Assembly: GCA_023424215.1 (NCBI GenBank)
Contig: JAFAEC010000018.1
Span: forward strand, 1-7,687
DNA length: 7,687 nt
DNA from: Pseudomonadota bacterium
GTDB lineage: Bacteria > Pseudomonadota > Alphaproteobacteria > Caulobacterales > Caulobacteraceae
Direction of reading: 5' to 3'
Positions 1 to 5,130 of the stretch are shown piece after piece. A model generated the notes under the pieces. The model was not told the DNA's origin. It worked only from the letters and a program-made list of their open reading frames with translations, and did not search any database. Made by a program: the position numbers and the translations under genes. Numbering within the stretch: position 1 is the stretch's first letter; each line of letters opens with the position of its first letter.

Positions 1-50
1 GTCGTGACCAGGGCCGCCGAAAGACCGGCGGCCGCAAGCAAGCGCTTCAT
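1..50 (-). CDS. Start of a probable exported protein (partial, runs off the left edge)
   Basis: An ATG at 48-50 on the minus strand opens a frame reading MKRLLAAAGLSAALVTT before the window ends. The two basic residues followed by an Ala/Leu-rich stretch look like the n- and h-regions of a Sec signal peptide, so the product is probably exported. A GAGGA motif ends 10 bases upstream of the ATG and could be the ribosome binding site. The same frame stays open back to the stop of the upstream gene (TGA at 144-146), and its codons also end mostly in G or C, so a start further upstream (for example a TTG) is possible. Only 16 codons are visible, so no function can be given. Confidence 0.42.
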   Translation of the reverse strand, partial: MKRLLAAAGLSAALVT

Positions 51-143
51 CCCGTACTCGTCCTCGAAGAGACTGTCGTTGTTGGCTTCACCGTGGCGCA
101 AGCGCGCGGCGTCGGCAAGGCGCGTCGCCGGACGCCCGACGGA

Positions 144-476
144 TCAGCCGGTCGGCGCGTCGGCCTCGTCCCCGCGTGCGTTGGCGGGGCGGTCGTTGAC
201 GGTGGTCTTGCCCTCGGCCGGATCCCCCGCCGGTCCCTGGAATTCCGTGGCCGACATCCCCTCGGTGGCGAGGGTCTCGTTGATCGCGTCCTGGTCGGGA
301 TCGTCCTCGGAGCCCGAGGCCGAGCCGCCGCGCAGCGAGCCGGCGCGGGTGTCCGACCCCTGGTCGCTGCCGGACAGGGCTTCGGTGAGGGCGTCCGGTG
401 TGCGTCCGAGATCGGGCTTCTCGCCCATATCCTCGGCCTCGCGGGCGTCGCCGGTCTGGGGCGTGTGCTGGGTCAT
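144..476 (-). CDS. Small acidic, low-complexity protein of unknown function (110 aa)
   Basis: I do not recognise this protein. It begins MTQHTPQTGDAREAEDM and ends ANARGDEADAPTG. It is rich in Asp, Glu, Gly, Ser, Ala and Thr and poor in aromatic and large hydrophobic residues, with no signal peptide, membrane segment or Cys. A Gly/Ser/Asp-rich stretch at about residues 35-60 suggests an intrinsically disordered chain. The codons end overwhelmingly in G or C, as in the neighbouring enzymes, which supports real coding. The start at 474-476 is chosen because AAGGAG lies 10 bases upstream; an in-frame ATG further upstream, near 532, lacks such support. The gene follows the deoxyhypusine synthase-like gene on the same strand but is separated from it by a terminator hairpin, so it probably has its own promoter. 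A stress or surface role would be a guess. Confidence 0.72.
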   Translation of the reverse strand: MTQHTPQTGDAREAEDMGEKPDLGRTPDALTEALSGSDQGSDTRAGSLRGGSASGSEDDPDQDAINETLATEGMSATEFQGPAGDPAEGKTTVNDRPANARGDEADAPTG

Positions 477-484
477 GGCTGCGG

Positions 485-502
485 TTCTCCTTCGAGGGAG
501 AA
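485..502 (-). promoter_or_regulatory. Hairpin covering the ribosome binding site of the small acidic protein
   Basis: On the minus-strand transcript the sequence reads UUCUCC-CUCGAA-GGAGAA, a perfect 6-bp stem with a 6-base loop. The 3' arm contains GGAG, the core of the Shine-Dalgarno site for the ATG at 476. When folded it would hide the ribosome binding site. The inverted repeat and its position are seen directly. A regulatory role, such as temperature or protein control of translation, is inferred, and short repeats like this can occur by chance. Confidence 0.35.
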
Positions 503-529
503 AGCGGTCGGCGGGGACCCCGGTTCCGC

Positions 530-565
530 CCATGATGAAAGGGCCGGGAGATGATTTCCCGGCCC
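530..565 (-). terminator. Intrinsic terminator after the deoxyhypusine synthase-like gene
   Basis: On the minus strand a perfect 9-bp stem, GGGCCGGGA pairing with TCCCGGCCC (557-565 with 541-549), encloses a 7-base loop and is followed by TTTCATCATGG. It begins 6 bases after the stop codon at 572-574. The T-tract is short, but stem strength and position fit a Rho-independent terminator. It separates the enzyme gene from the small acidic gene downstream. Confidence 0.7.
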
Positions 566-571
566 CTCGGT

Positions 572-1630
572 TCAGCCCTGCTTTTCGAACAGCTTCTGCC
601 AGCGACGCGGCTCGCGGTTCTTCCACGCCCCGCGGTGATAGGCGTCCGACCCGATCAGCGGCACCACGGTGGTGGCTTCGGCGAAGACCATCTGCTCGTG
701 GGTGGTCTGCACCTTGCCCCACGAGGCGGCTTCCTTGAGCGTCGAGGACGAGCAGGCCCCGTCGCGCACGTCGGCCACGGTGATCTGCACGGCGTAACGG
801 TGCATCTCGGCCTCGACGCCGAGGATCTCGGCGCAGACGACGGTGTCCTGGGCGAAGTTCTTGGGCACGCCGCCGCCGACCATGAACAGGCCGGTGACGC
901 CCGCCGCGATCTTGATGTCGGTCAGTTCGCGGAAGTCGGCGATCGCGTCCAGCATCATGTAGGGCTGGCCGGCGGCGGCCCGCTCCTTCTGGTGCTTGAC
1001 CAGGCCGAAGCCGGCCGAGGAGTCGACGAAGGCCGGGCAGAAGATCGGCACGCCCTGCTCATAGGCGGTCTGGATCAGGCTGCCTTCCTTCTTCGCGTTT
1101 CCTTCCGACAGCCACTTGCCCATCTCCCAGATGAACTCGCGCGAGGAATAGCCGCGCGGCTCCAGCCGGTTGGCGATCTCCAGGATGGTGTGGTCGCAGG
1201 CCTGGAGCTCTTCCTCGTCGATGTAGGTGTCGTAGATCCGGTCGATGTAGTTGTCGCGCAGGACGTTGTCGTCGACCGGGCCGGCGGCCTGATAGTGCTT
1301 GAAGCCGAGGGCCTCGAAGAAGTCCATGTCGACGATCGAGGCGCCGGTGGCGACCACGGCGTCGATCATGCCGAACTTCACCATGTCGCGATACACGTGC
1401 ATGCAGCCGCCGGCCGAGGTGGAGCCGGCCAGGATCAGCCACGGCGAGCAGTCCTTGTCCTCCAGCGCCATGTTGAAGATGTCGGCGGCGCGGGCGGTGT
1501 CGCGCGACGAGAACGACATCTTGCGCATGCTGTCGATGATCGGGCGGGCGTCGAACGAGGTGATGTCGACGTGCTCGACGACGTTCGCCAGCAGTTGGGC
1601 CTTCATGTTGGATTGAACGGGAGCGTTCAT
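572..1630 (-). CDS. Deoxyhypusine synthase-like protein, probable homospermidine synthase-type aminobutyltransferase (352 aa)
   Basis: This belongs to the deoxyhypusine synthase (DHS) family, NAD-dependent enzymes that oxidise spermidine or putrescine, hold the aminobutyl group on a lysine and pass it to an acceptor amine. The family lysine is K306 in EAASWGK (residues 300-306), with W304 and E300 also kept. NAD-fold segments are visible at LAGSTSAGG (67-75), VATGASIVDMD (93-103) and MVGGGVPKNF (250-259). The length is typical. Eukaryotic and archaeal DHS modify eIF5A, which bacteria lack, so the likely acceptor here is a free polyamine, giving for example sym-homospermidine; this is inference. 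Several positions that hold spermidine in human DHS differ here (see findings). The start ATG (1628-1630) has AAGGGA 10 bases upstream. It lies 100 bases downstream of an ornithine decarboxylase gene on the same strand, which supports a polyamine role. Family assignment is firm; the exact reaction is not. Confidence 0.92.
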   Translation of the reverse strand: MNAPVQSNMKAQLLANVVEHVDITSFDARPIIDSMRKMSFSSRDTARAADIFNMALEDKDCSPWLILAGSTSAGGCMHVYRDMVKFGMIDAVVATGASIVDMDFFEALGFKHYQAAGPVDDNVLRDNYIDRIYDTYIDEEELQACDHTILEIANRLEPRGYSSREFIWEMGKWLSEGNAKKEGSLIQTAYEQGVPIFCPAFVDSSAGFGLVKHQKERAAAGQPYMMLDAIADFRELTDIKIAAGVTGLFMVGGGVPKNFAQDTVVCAEILGVEAEMHRYAVQITVADVRDGACSSSTLKEAASWGKVQTTHEQMVFAEATTVVPLIGSDAYHRGAWKNREPRRWQKLFEKQG

Positions 1631-1660
1631 CGGTTTGGTTTCCCTTACAGGTGAGCGCCC

Positions 1661-1705
1661 GTCGAAAGGAAAGGCAGCGGCCCGGACGGAGCGACGGGCC
1701 GTTGC
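1661..1705 (-). terminator. Probable terminator or attenuator between decarboxylase and DHS-like genes
   Basis: On the minus strand GCAACGGCCCG (1695-1705) pairs with CGGGCCGCTGC (1674-1684) around a 10-base loop, with one A-C mismatch in 11 positions. It is followed by CTTTCCTTTCG, a pyrimidine-rich tail with two T triplets. It starts about 25 bases after the decarboxylase stop codon. It looks like an imperfect intrinsic terminator. Because the tail is not a pure T-run, it may be leaky and allow some transcription into the DHS-like gene. Confidence 0.5.
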
Positions 1706-1730
1706 TGGGTTCTAACGCCTCAGCGCCGGA

Positions 1731-2996
1731 TTAGCGCCGGCTCTTCTTCCGCTGGCCGGCCTTGCCCTTGGGACGCGACAGGCGGACGACCTTGCGGGCC
1801 TGCTCCTCGGCCGAGGTGCGGACCGTGGGGATCGAGCGCGGGGCCAGGCCGTAGAGCGAGGCCATCGGGGCGTCCTCGACCGCGGCCAGTTCGTGCTCGC
1901 CGTAGCCGTTGAAGCCGGTCGTCATGGCCACGCCGTAGGCGCCGAGCATGCCGATCTCGATGAAGTCGCCTTCCTGCACGTCCGACGGCAGCCAGAACGG
2001 GCCCGGCATGTGGTCGATCGAGTCGCAGGTCGGGCCGTAGAAGCGGAACGGCTTCAGGTCGCCCGAACGCTCGCCATCCCGGACCAGCTTGGTCGGGAAG
2101 GGCCAGCGCGAGTGCGTCGCGTCGAACAGCGAGCCGTACGAGCCGTCGTTCAGATACAGGGCGTCGCCCTTGCGCAGGTCGACCCGGCACAGCACCGACG
2201 AGGACTCGGCCACCAGCGCGCGGCCGGGTTCGCACCACAGTTCGGTGGTGTGGGTGACCGGCATCTCGGCGAAGCCGCGATGGATGGCGTCGGCGTATTC
2301 CTGCAGGTCCGGCGGGACCATGCCCGGATAGACCGAGGGGAAGCCCCCGCCGACGTCGACGATATCGACGATCACGCCGGCGCGGGCGATGGCGCGACCG
2401 ACCTGGGCCATGGCGGCCTCGTAGGCCGACGGCCGCATGCACTGCGATCCGACGTGGAACGACACGCCCATCAGCCCGTCCTTGACCGCCTGGCGGGTGG
2501 CCAGGAGCAGGGCGGGGGCCTGGTCGGGCGAAACGCCGAACTTGCCCGACAGCGAATAGGCCGCGCCGTCCGCCGACACGCCCATGCGCACGACCAGGTT
2601 CAGATCGGCCGCGCCGCCGGTGGCGTCGAGGATCTTGGCCAGCTCATCGTGGCTGTCGAGCGAGAAGGTGCGGACGCCGTGATCGAAGTAGGCGCGAGTG
2701 ATGGCGCCGCGGCTCTTCACCGGGTGCATGAAGGCGATGCGCGCCTCGGGGTCGACCGAACGCACCAGCTCGATCTCGGCGATCGAGGCGGCGTCGAAAC
2801 CGCGGACGCCCGCTTCCACCAGGGTCTCGATGACCCAGCGCGAAGGGTTCGCCTTCACCGCATAGAAGACGTCGGCTTTCAGATTATCCTGGAACCAGCG
2901 CGCCGCTACGGAAACCGAACGCGGCCGCACAAGGGCGACGGGACGCTCGGGGGACCGCTCACGGACCAGGTCCAGGGGAAGCTGGTACGTGCGCAA
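1731..2996 (-). CDS. PLP-dependent ornithine (or lysine/ornithine) decarboxylase, fold III (421 aa)
   Basis: The enzyme removes CO2 from ornithine to make putrescine, the first committed polyamine. It has the alanine-racemase-type barrel followed by a beta domain. Visible family motifs are YAVKAN with PLP-binding K48, SFHVGSQC (179-186), the glycine loop DVGGGFP (214-220), EPGRA (256-260), GPTCDSID (321-328) with catalytic C324, and GAYGVAMTTGFNGY (352-365). Diaminopimelate decarboxylase is less likely given CDSID and FNGY. Activity on lysine cannot be excluded. The start is TTG (2994-2996): no ATG or GTG lies nearby in frame, and AGGGGG sits 9 bases upstream. After about residue 389 the protein carries an extra, very basic tail ending QRKKSRR. 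Together with the downstream DHS-like gene it suggests a local polyamine pathway. The gene is divergent from phnC. Confidence 0.92.
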   Translation of the reverse strand: MRTYQLPLDLVRERSPERPVALVRPRSVSVAARWFQDNLKADVFYAVKANPSRWVIETLVEAGVRGFDAASIAEIELVRSVDPEARIAFMHPVKSRGAITRAYFDHGVRTFSLDSHDELAKILDATGGAADLNLVVRMGVSADGAAYSLSGKFGVSPDQAPALLLATRQAVKDGLMGVSFHVGSQCMRPSAYEAAMAQVGRAIARAGVIVDIVDVGGGFPSVYPGMVPPDLQEYADAIHRGFAEMPVTHTTELWCEPGRALVAESSSVLCRVDLRKGDALYLNDGSYGSLFDATHSRWPFPTKLVRDGERSGDLKPFRFYGPTCDSIDHMPGPFWLPSDVQEGDFIEIGMLGAYGVAMTTGFNGYGEHELAAVEDAPMASLYGLAPRSIPTVRTSAEEQARKVVRLSRPKGKAGQRKKSRR

Positions 2997-3005
2997 TTCA
3001 CGTAA

Positions 3006-3011
3006 CCCCCT
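3006..3011 (-). promoter_or_regulatory. Ribosome binding site fixing the TTG start of the decarboxylase
   Basis: AGGGGG on the minus strand lies 9 bases upstream of the TTG at 2994-2996. The first internal Met codon is at residue 90, well inside the conserved barrel, so the TTG with this site is the best start. Confidence 0.6.
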
Positions 3012-3080
3012 GATTGTTGTTAACCCAGACCGGCGTTAGCGGCGCAGCGATACAGACCTACGGGGTCCGCCGGAGCGCGC

Positions 3081-3109
3081 GATATGGGGGCAACGGCCCG
3101 TCATGTAAA
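3081..3109 (-). promoter_or_regulatory. Candidate promoter for the decarboxylase gene
   Basis: On the minus strand TTTACA (3104-3109) matches the -35 consensus TTGACA at five of six positions. It is followed after exactly 17 bases by CATATC (3081-3086), a weak -10 match. It would give a leader of roughly 75-80 bases before the TTG start. Spacing is ideal but the -10 is poor, so this is tentative. Confidence 0.25.
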
Positions 3110-3287
3110 GCGGTAATTTCGTGGCTGGACCATTGCCGCCGGGTGCCCCCAAGGCGCTGGAGCGCCCCCGCGCGGCAGCGGAACAGCCGGGTTCGGCAAA
3201 GCTTCCCCGACCCTGCCAAAGACTGTGTCGTCCGGCCGCGGCGCTGGACGAAAACGCCGGGGACGTGCCATTAAGACTTGCCTCGCG

Positions 3288-3301
3288 GGCCCGTTCGGGC
3301 C
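3288..3301 (+). promoter_or_regulatory. Small hairpin abutting an alternative phnC ATG
   Basis: GGCCC-GTTC-GGGCC forms a 5-bp all-G/C stem with a four-base loop, and the ATG at 3302-3304 follows it directly. If transcribed it would hinder initiation at 3302, which also lacks a purine-rich ribosome binding site. This favours the downstream start at 3338, or a translational control role. The function is inferred. Confidence 0.3.
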
Positions 3302-3337
3302 ATGCGGCGCGCCCGTGCAACCGCCTCCCGCGTGTCC

Positions 3338-4135
3338 ATGACCTCCACAGCCGCCGCCGTCGCGTCCGTTCGCGACGTGTCCAAGACCTTCGGCGCCCGC
3401 AAGGCCCTGAACGGCGTCTCCGTCGAGGTCGGAGCCGGCGAGATGGTGGCCCTGATCGGCCCCTCGGGCTCGGGCAAGTCGACCCTGCTGCGCTCGATCA
3501 CCGGCCTCCAGTCGATCGATCCGGGCAAGGGCTCAATCACCGTGTTCGGCGAGGTGGTGCAGAAGGACGGCCGGGTCACCGGCAAGGTCCGCGCCGCCCG
3601 CCAGAAGCTCGGCATGATCTTCCAGCAGTTCAACCTGGTCGGACGGCTGTCGCTGTTCTCCAACGTCATGCTGGGCTGCCTCGGTCGCATCCCGGCCTGG
3701 AAGGGAACCTTCGGCCTGTGGCCCTCCGCGGACAAGCAAAAGGCCATGGAGGCGCTGCATCGCGTCGGCGTCGCCGACTATGCCGCCCAGCGCGCCAACA
3801 CCCTGTCCGGGGGCCAGCAGCAGCGCGGGGCCATCGCCCGCGCCCTCGTCCAGGGCGCCAAGGCCATTCTGGCCGATGAGCCGGTCGCCTCGCTCGATCC
3901 CGTTTCCGCCCGCAAGGTCATGGAACTGCTGGTCGAGCTGAACCAGCGCGACGGCCTCGGCGTCATCGTCACCCTGCACCAGGTGGACTACGCCATCCGC
4001 TACTGCGACCGCGTCATCGCCCTGCAGGCGGGCAAGGTGGTCTACGACGGCCCTTCAACCGGCCTCGACACCAAGCGCCTCATCGAAATCTACGGTCCCG
4101 AGTTCGAGGACGCCTTCTGGGAAACCAAGGCATGA
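3338..4135 (+). CDS. phnC: PhnC, phosphonate-type ABC transporter ATP-binding protein (265 aa)
   Basis: This is the cytoplasmic ATPase that powers the PhnCDE importer. All ABC motifs are present: Walker A GPSGSGKST (41-49), Q-loop FQQFNLV (95-101), signature LSGGQQQR (156-163), Walker B AILADEP (176-182) with D-loop SLDP (185-188), and the switch histidine H214 in TLHQVDYA. The stretch LGCLGRIPAWKGTFGLW (112-128) is typical of PhnC among ABC ATPases. The start is uncertain. ATG 3338 gives MTSTAAAVASVRDVSKTFG, a normal family length. ATG 3302 would add an Arg-rich 12-residue extension, and TTG 3278 would add 20. None has a clear Shine-Dalgarno site, so a leaderless transcript is possible. The gene overlaps phnD by four bases (ATGA), indicating one operon with coupled translation. 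Confidence 0.93.
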   Translation: MTSTAAAVASVRDVSKTFGARKALNGVSVEVGAGEMVALIGPSGSGKSTLLRSITGLQSIDPGKGSITVFGEVVQKDGRVTGKVRAARQKLGMIFQQFNLVGRLSLFSNVMLGCLGRIPAWKGTFGLWPSADKQKAMEALHRVGVADYAAQRANTLSGGQQQRGAIARALVQGAKAILADEPVASLDPVSARKVMELLVELNQRDGLGVIVTLHQVDYAIRYCDRVIALQAGKVVYDGPSTGLDTKRLIEIYGPEFEDAFWETKA

Positions 4136-5130
4136 CCTTCACCCGCATCACCCGCCGCCTGGCGCTCGCCGCCGCCCTCGCCCTCGGCGTCGCCTCCTGC
4201 GGCGCCGGCGACGATGATAACGCCGGCGGCGCGCCGTCTGAGATCACCTTCTCCATCCTCTCCGCCGAGGGGCAGGCGTCGTCCGGCCCGCTGTGGCAGC
4301 CGCTGCTGGACGACATGTCCAAGGCCGTCGGCGTCGAGGTGAAGCCCTATTTCGGCTCGAACTACACAGTGCTGGTCGAGGCCATGCGCGGCGGGCACAC
4401 CCAGGTGGCGTGGTTCTCGGCCAAGCCGGCGCTCGAGGCCGTGGATCGCGCCGAGGCCGAGGTCATCGCCCGCATCGTCGACCCCGAGGGCCGCGACAGC
4501 TACCGCTCAACCCTGATCGTGCGCACCGGCTCGGGCATCACGCTCGACGACGTGCTGGCCTGCGGCAAGCAGTACGACTTCGGCATCGGCGACGCCCAGT
4601 CGACCTCGGGCACGCTGGCGCCGATGACCTTCCTGTTCAATCCGCGCAACATCGACCCGGCGCAGTGCTTCAAGACGGTGCGTTCCGCCAACCACCAGGC
4701 CAACGCCTTCGGCGTGGCCACCGGCGTGCTGGACGTGGCCACCTCGAACACCGTCAACACCGTCTTCCTCAACCGCCAGAACCCGCAGATCGCCGCCCAG
4801 ATCACCGAGATCTGGCAGTCGCCGCCGATCCCGGAGTCCGGCATCGTGGTGCGCGAGGACCTCGACCCGGCGCTGAAAGAGAAGATCCGCAGCTTCTTCC
4901 TGACCTACGGCCAGGGCGAGGGCGCCGAGGCCGAACGCCAGCGTCAGGTGCTGGCCGGGCTGAACTATTCCGAGTTCCGCGCCGCCGACGACAGCTACCT
5001 CGATCCGGTGCGCGAGATGGTCGCCGACCAGCAGCTCGCCGACGCCCGCCAGCGCGGCGACCAAACCGCCGTCGCGGCCGCCCAGCAGGAACTGCAGCGC
5101 CTCCGCGCCAAGCGCGAGGTCCAGCCTTGA
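4132..5130 (+). CDS. phnD: PhnD, phosphonate-type substrate-binding lipoprotein (332 aa)
   Basis: This is the periplasmic binding protein that captures the phosphorus compound and delivers it to PhnE. The N-terminus has basic residues, an Ala/Leu core and a lipobox VASC, with lipidation expected at C23, so it is probably membrane-anchored. The PhnD-family core follows: ITFSILSAEG (38-47), PYFGSNYTVLVEAMRGG (72-88) and the phosphonate-site segment STSGTLAP (157-164). C144 and C179 could form a disulfide. After about residue 294 the protein ends in a charged, Ala/Gln-rich stretch that looks like a long helix, DARQRGDQTAVAAAQQELQR. Ligand cannot be read from sequence: phosphonate, methylphosphonate, phosphite or phosphate esters are possible for this family. 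The start ATG overlaps the phnC stop (ATGA), with GGGA about 9 bases upstream. The stop overlaps the phnE start. Confidence 0.92.
   Translation: MTFTRITRRLALAAALALGVASCGAGDDDNAGGAPSEITFSILSAEGQASSGPLWQPLLDDMSKAVGVEVKPYFGSNYTVLVEAMRGGHTQVAWFSAKPALEAVDRAEAEVIARIVDPEGRDSYRSTLIVRTGSGITLDDVLACGKQYDFGIGDAQSTSGTLAPMTFLFNPRNIDPAQCFKTVRSANHQANAFGVATGVLDVATSNTVNTVFLNRQNPQIAAQITEIWQSPPIPESGIVVREDLDPALKEKIRSFFLTYGQGEGAEAERQRQVLAGLNYSEFRAADDSYLDPVREMVADQQLADARQRGDQTAVAAAQQELQRLRAKREVQP
5116..5119 (+). promoter_or_regulatory. Ribosome binding site fixing the TTG start of phnE
   Basis: GAGG lies 7 bases upstream of the TTG at 5127-5129, inside the last codons of phnD. Together with the TTGA overlap it supports this start over any internal ATG or GTG. 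Confidence 0.55.

Larger units (their letters stand above)
2997..3337. other. Divergent control region between the decarboxylase gene and phnC
   Basis: About 340 bases lie between the two divergent genes. I see no convincing gene in it. It contains the decarboxylase ribosome binding site, a possible decarboxylase promoter (3081-3109), a pair of imperfect GCAAAG/CCAAAG direct repeats offset by 20 bases (3194-3201 and 3214-3221), and a small hairpin just before an alternative phnC start (3288-3301). I could not identify a convincing phnC promoter or a correctly spaced Pho box. Confidence 0.6.

Noticed and set aside
4..738. Open plus-strand frame of over 700 bases at the left edge.
   Set aside because: It is Arg/Ser/Pro-rich low-complexity sequence antisense to the small acidic gene, a terminator and the end of the DHS-like gene, with no plausible ribosome binding site.
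551..1654. Long open frame on the plus strand opposite the DHS-like gene.
   Set aside because: It is a GC-rich antisense shadow: the product is a His/Asp/Gly-rich string without domains, while the minus strand encodes a conserved enzyme. The same applies to the long plus-strand frame at 1893-3005.
3018..3039. Possible CtrA site, TTAA followed by TTAG near the decarboxylase start.
   Set aside because: The second half-site is incomplete and the gap is longer than the 7 bases of the CtrA consensus TTAA-N7-TTAA.
3098..3117. Possible Pho box: CCGTCAT followed by CGGTAAT, resembling two CTGTCAT half-sites upstream of phnC.
   Set aside because: The half-sites are offset by 13 bases instead of the usual 11 and the second matches only five of seven positions, so it is not a convincing PhoB site.
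3036..3320. Short minus-strand open frame across the divergent control region.
   Set aside because: Its composition is not protein-like (Arg/Gly/Ser/Ala string), it has no ribosome binding site, and it ends inside the leader of the decarboxylase.
4293..5126. Apparent long N-terminal extension of PhnE running through phnD in another frame.
   Set aside because: The extension is an Arg/Pro/Gly-rich alternative reading of phnD. The PhnE family starts near the TTG at 5127, which has a ribosome binding site.
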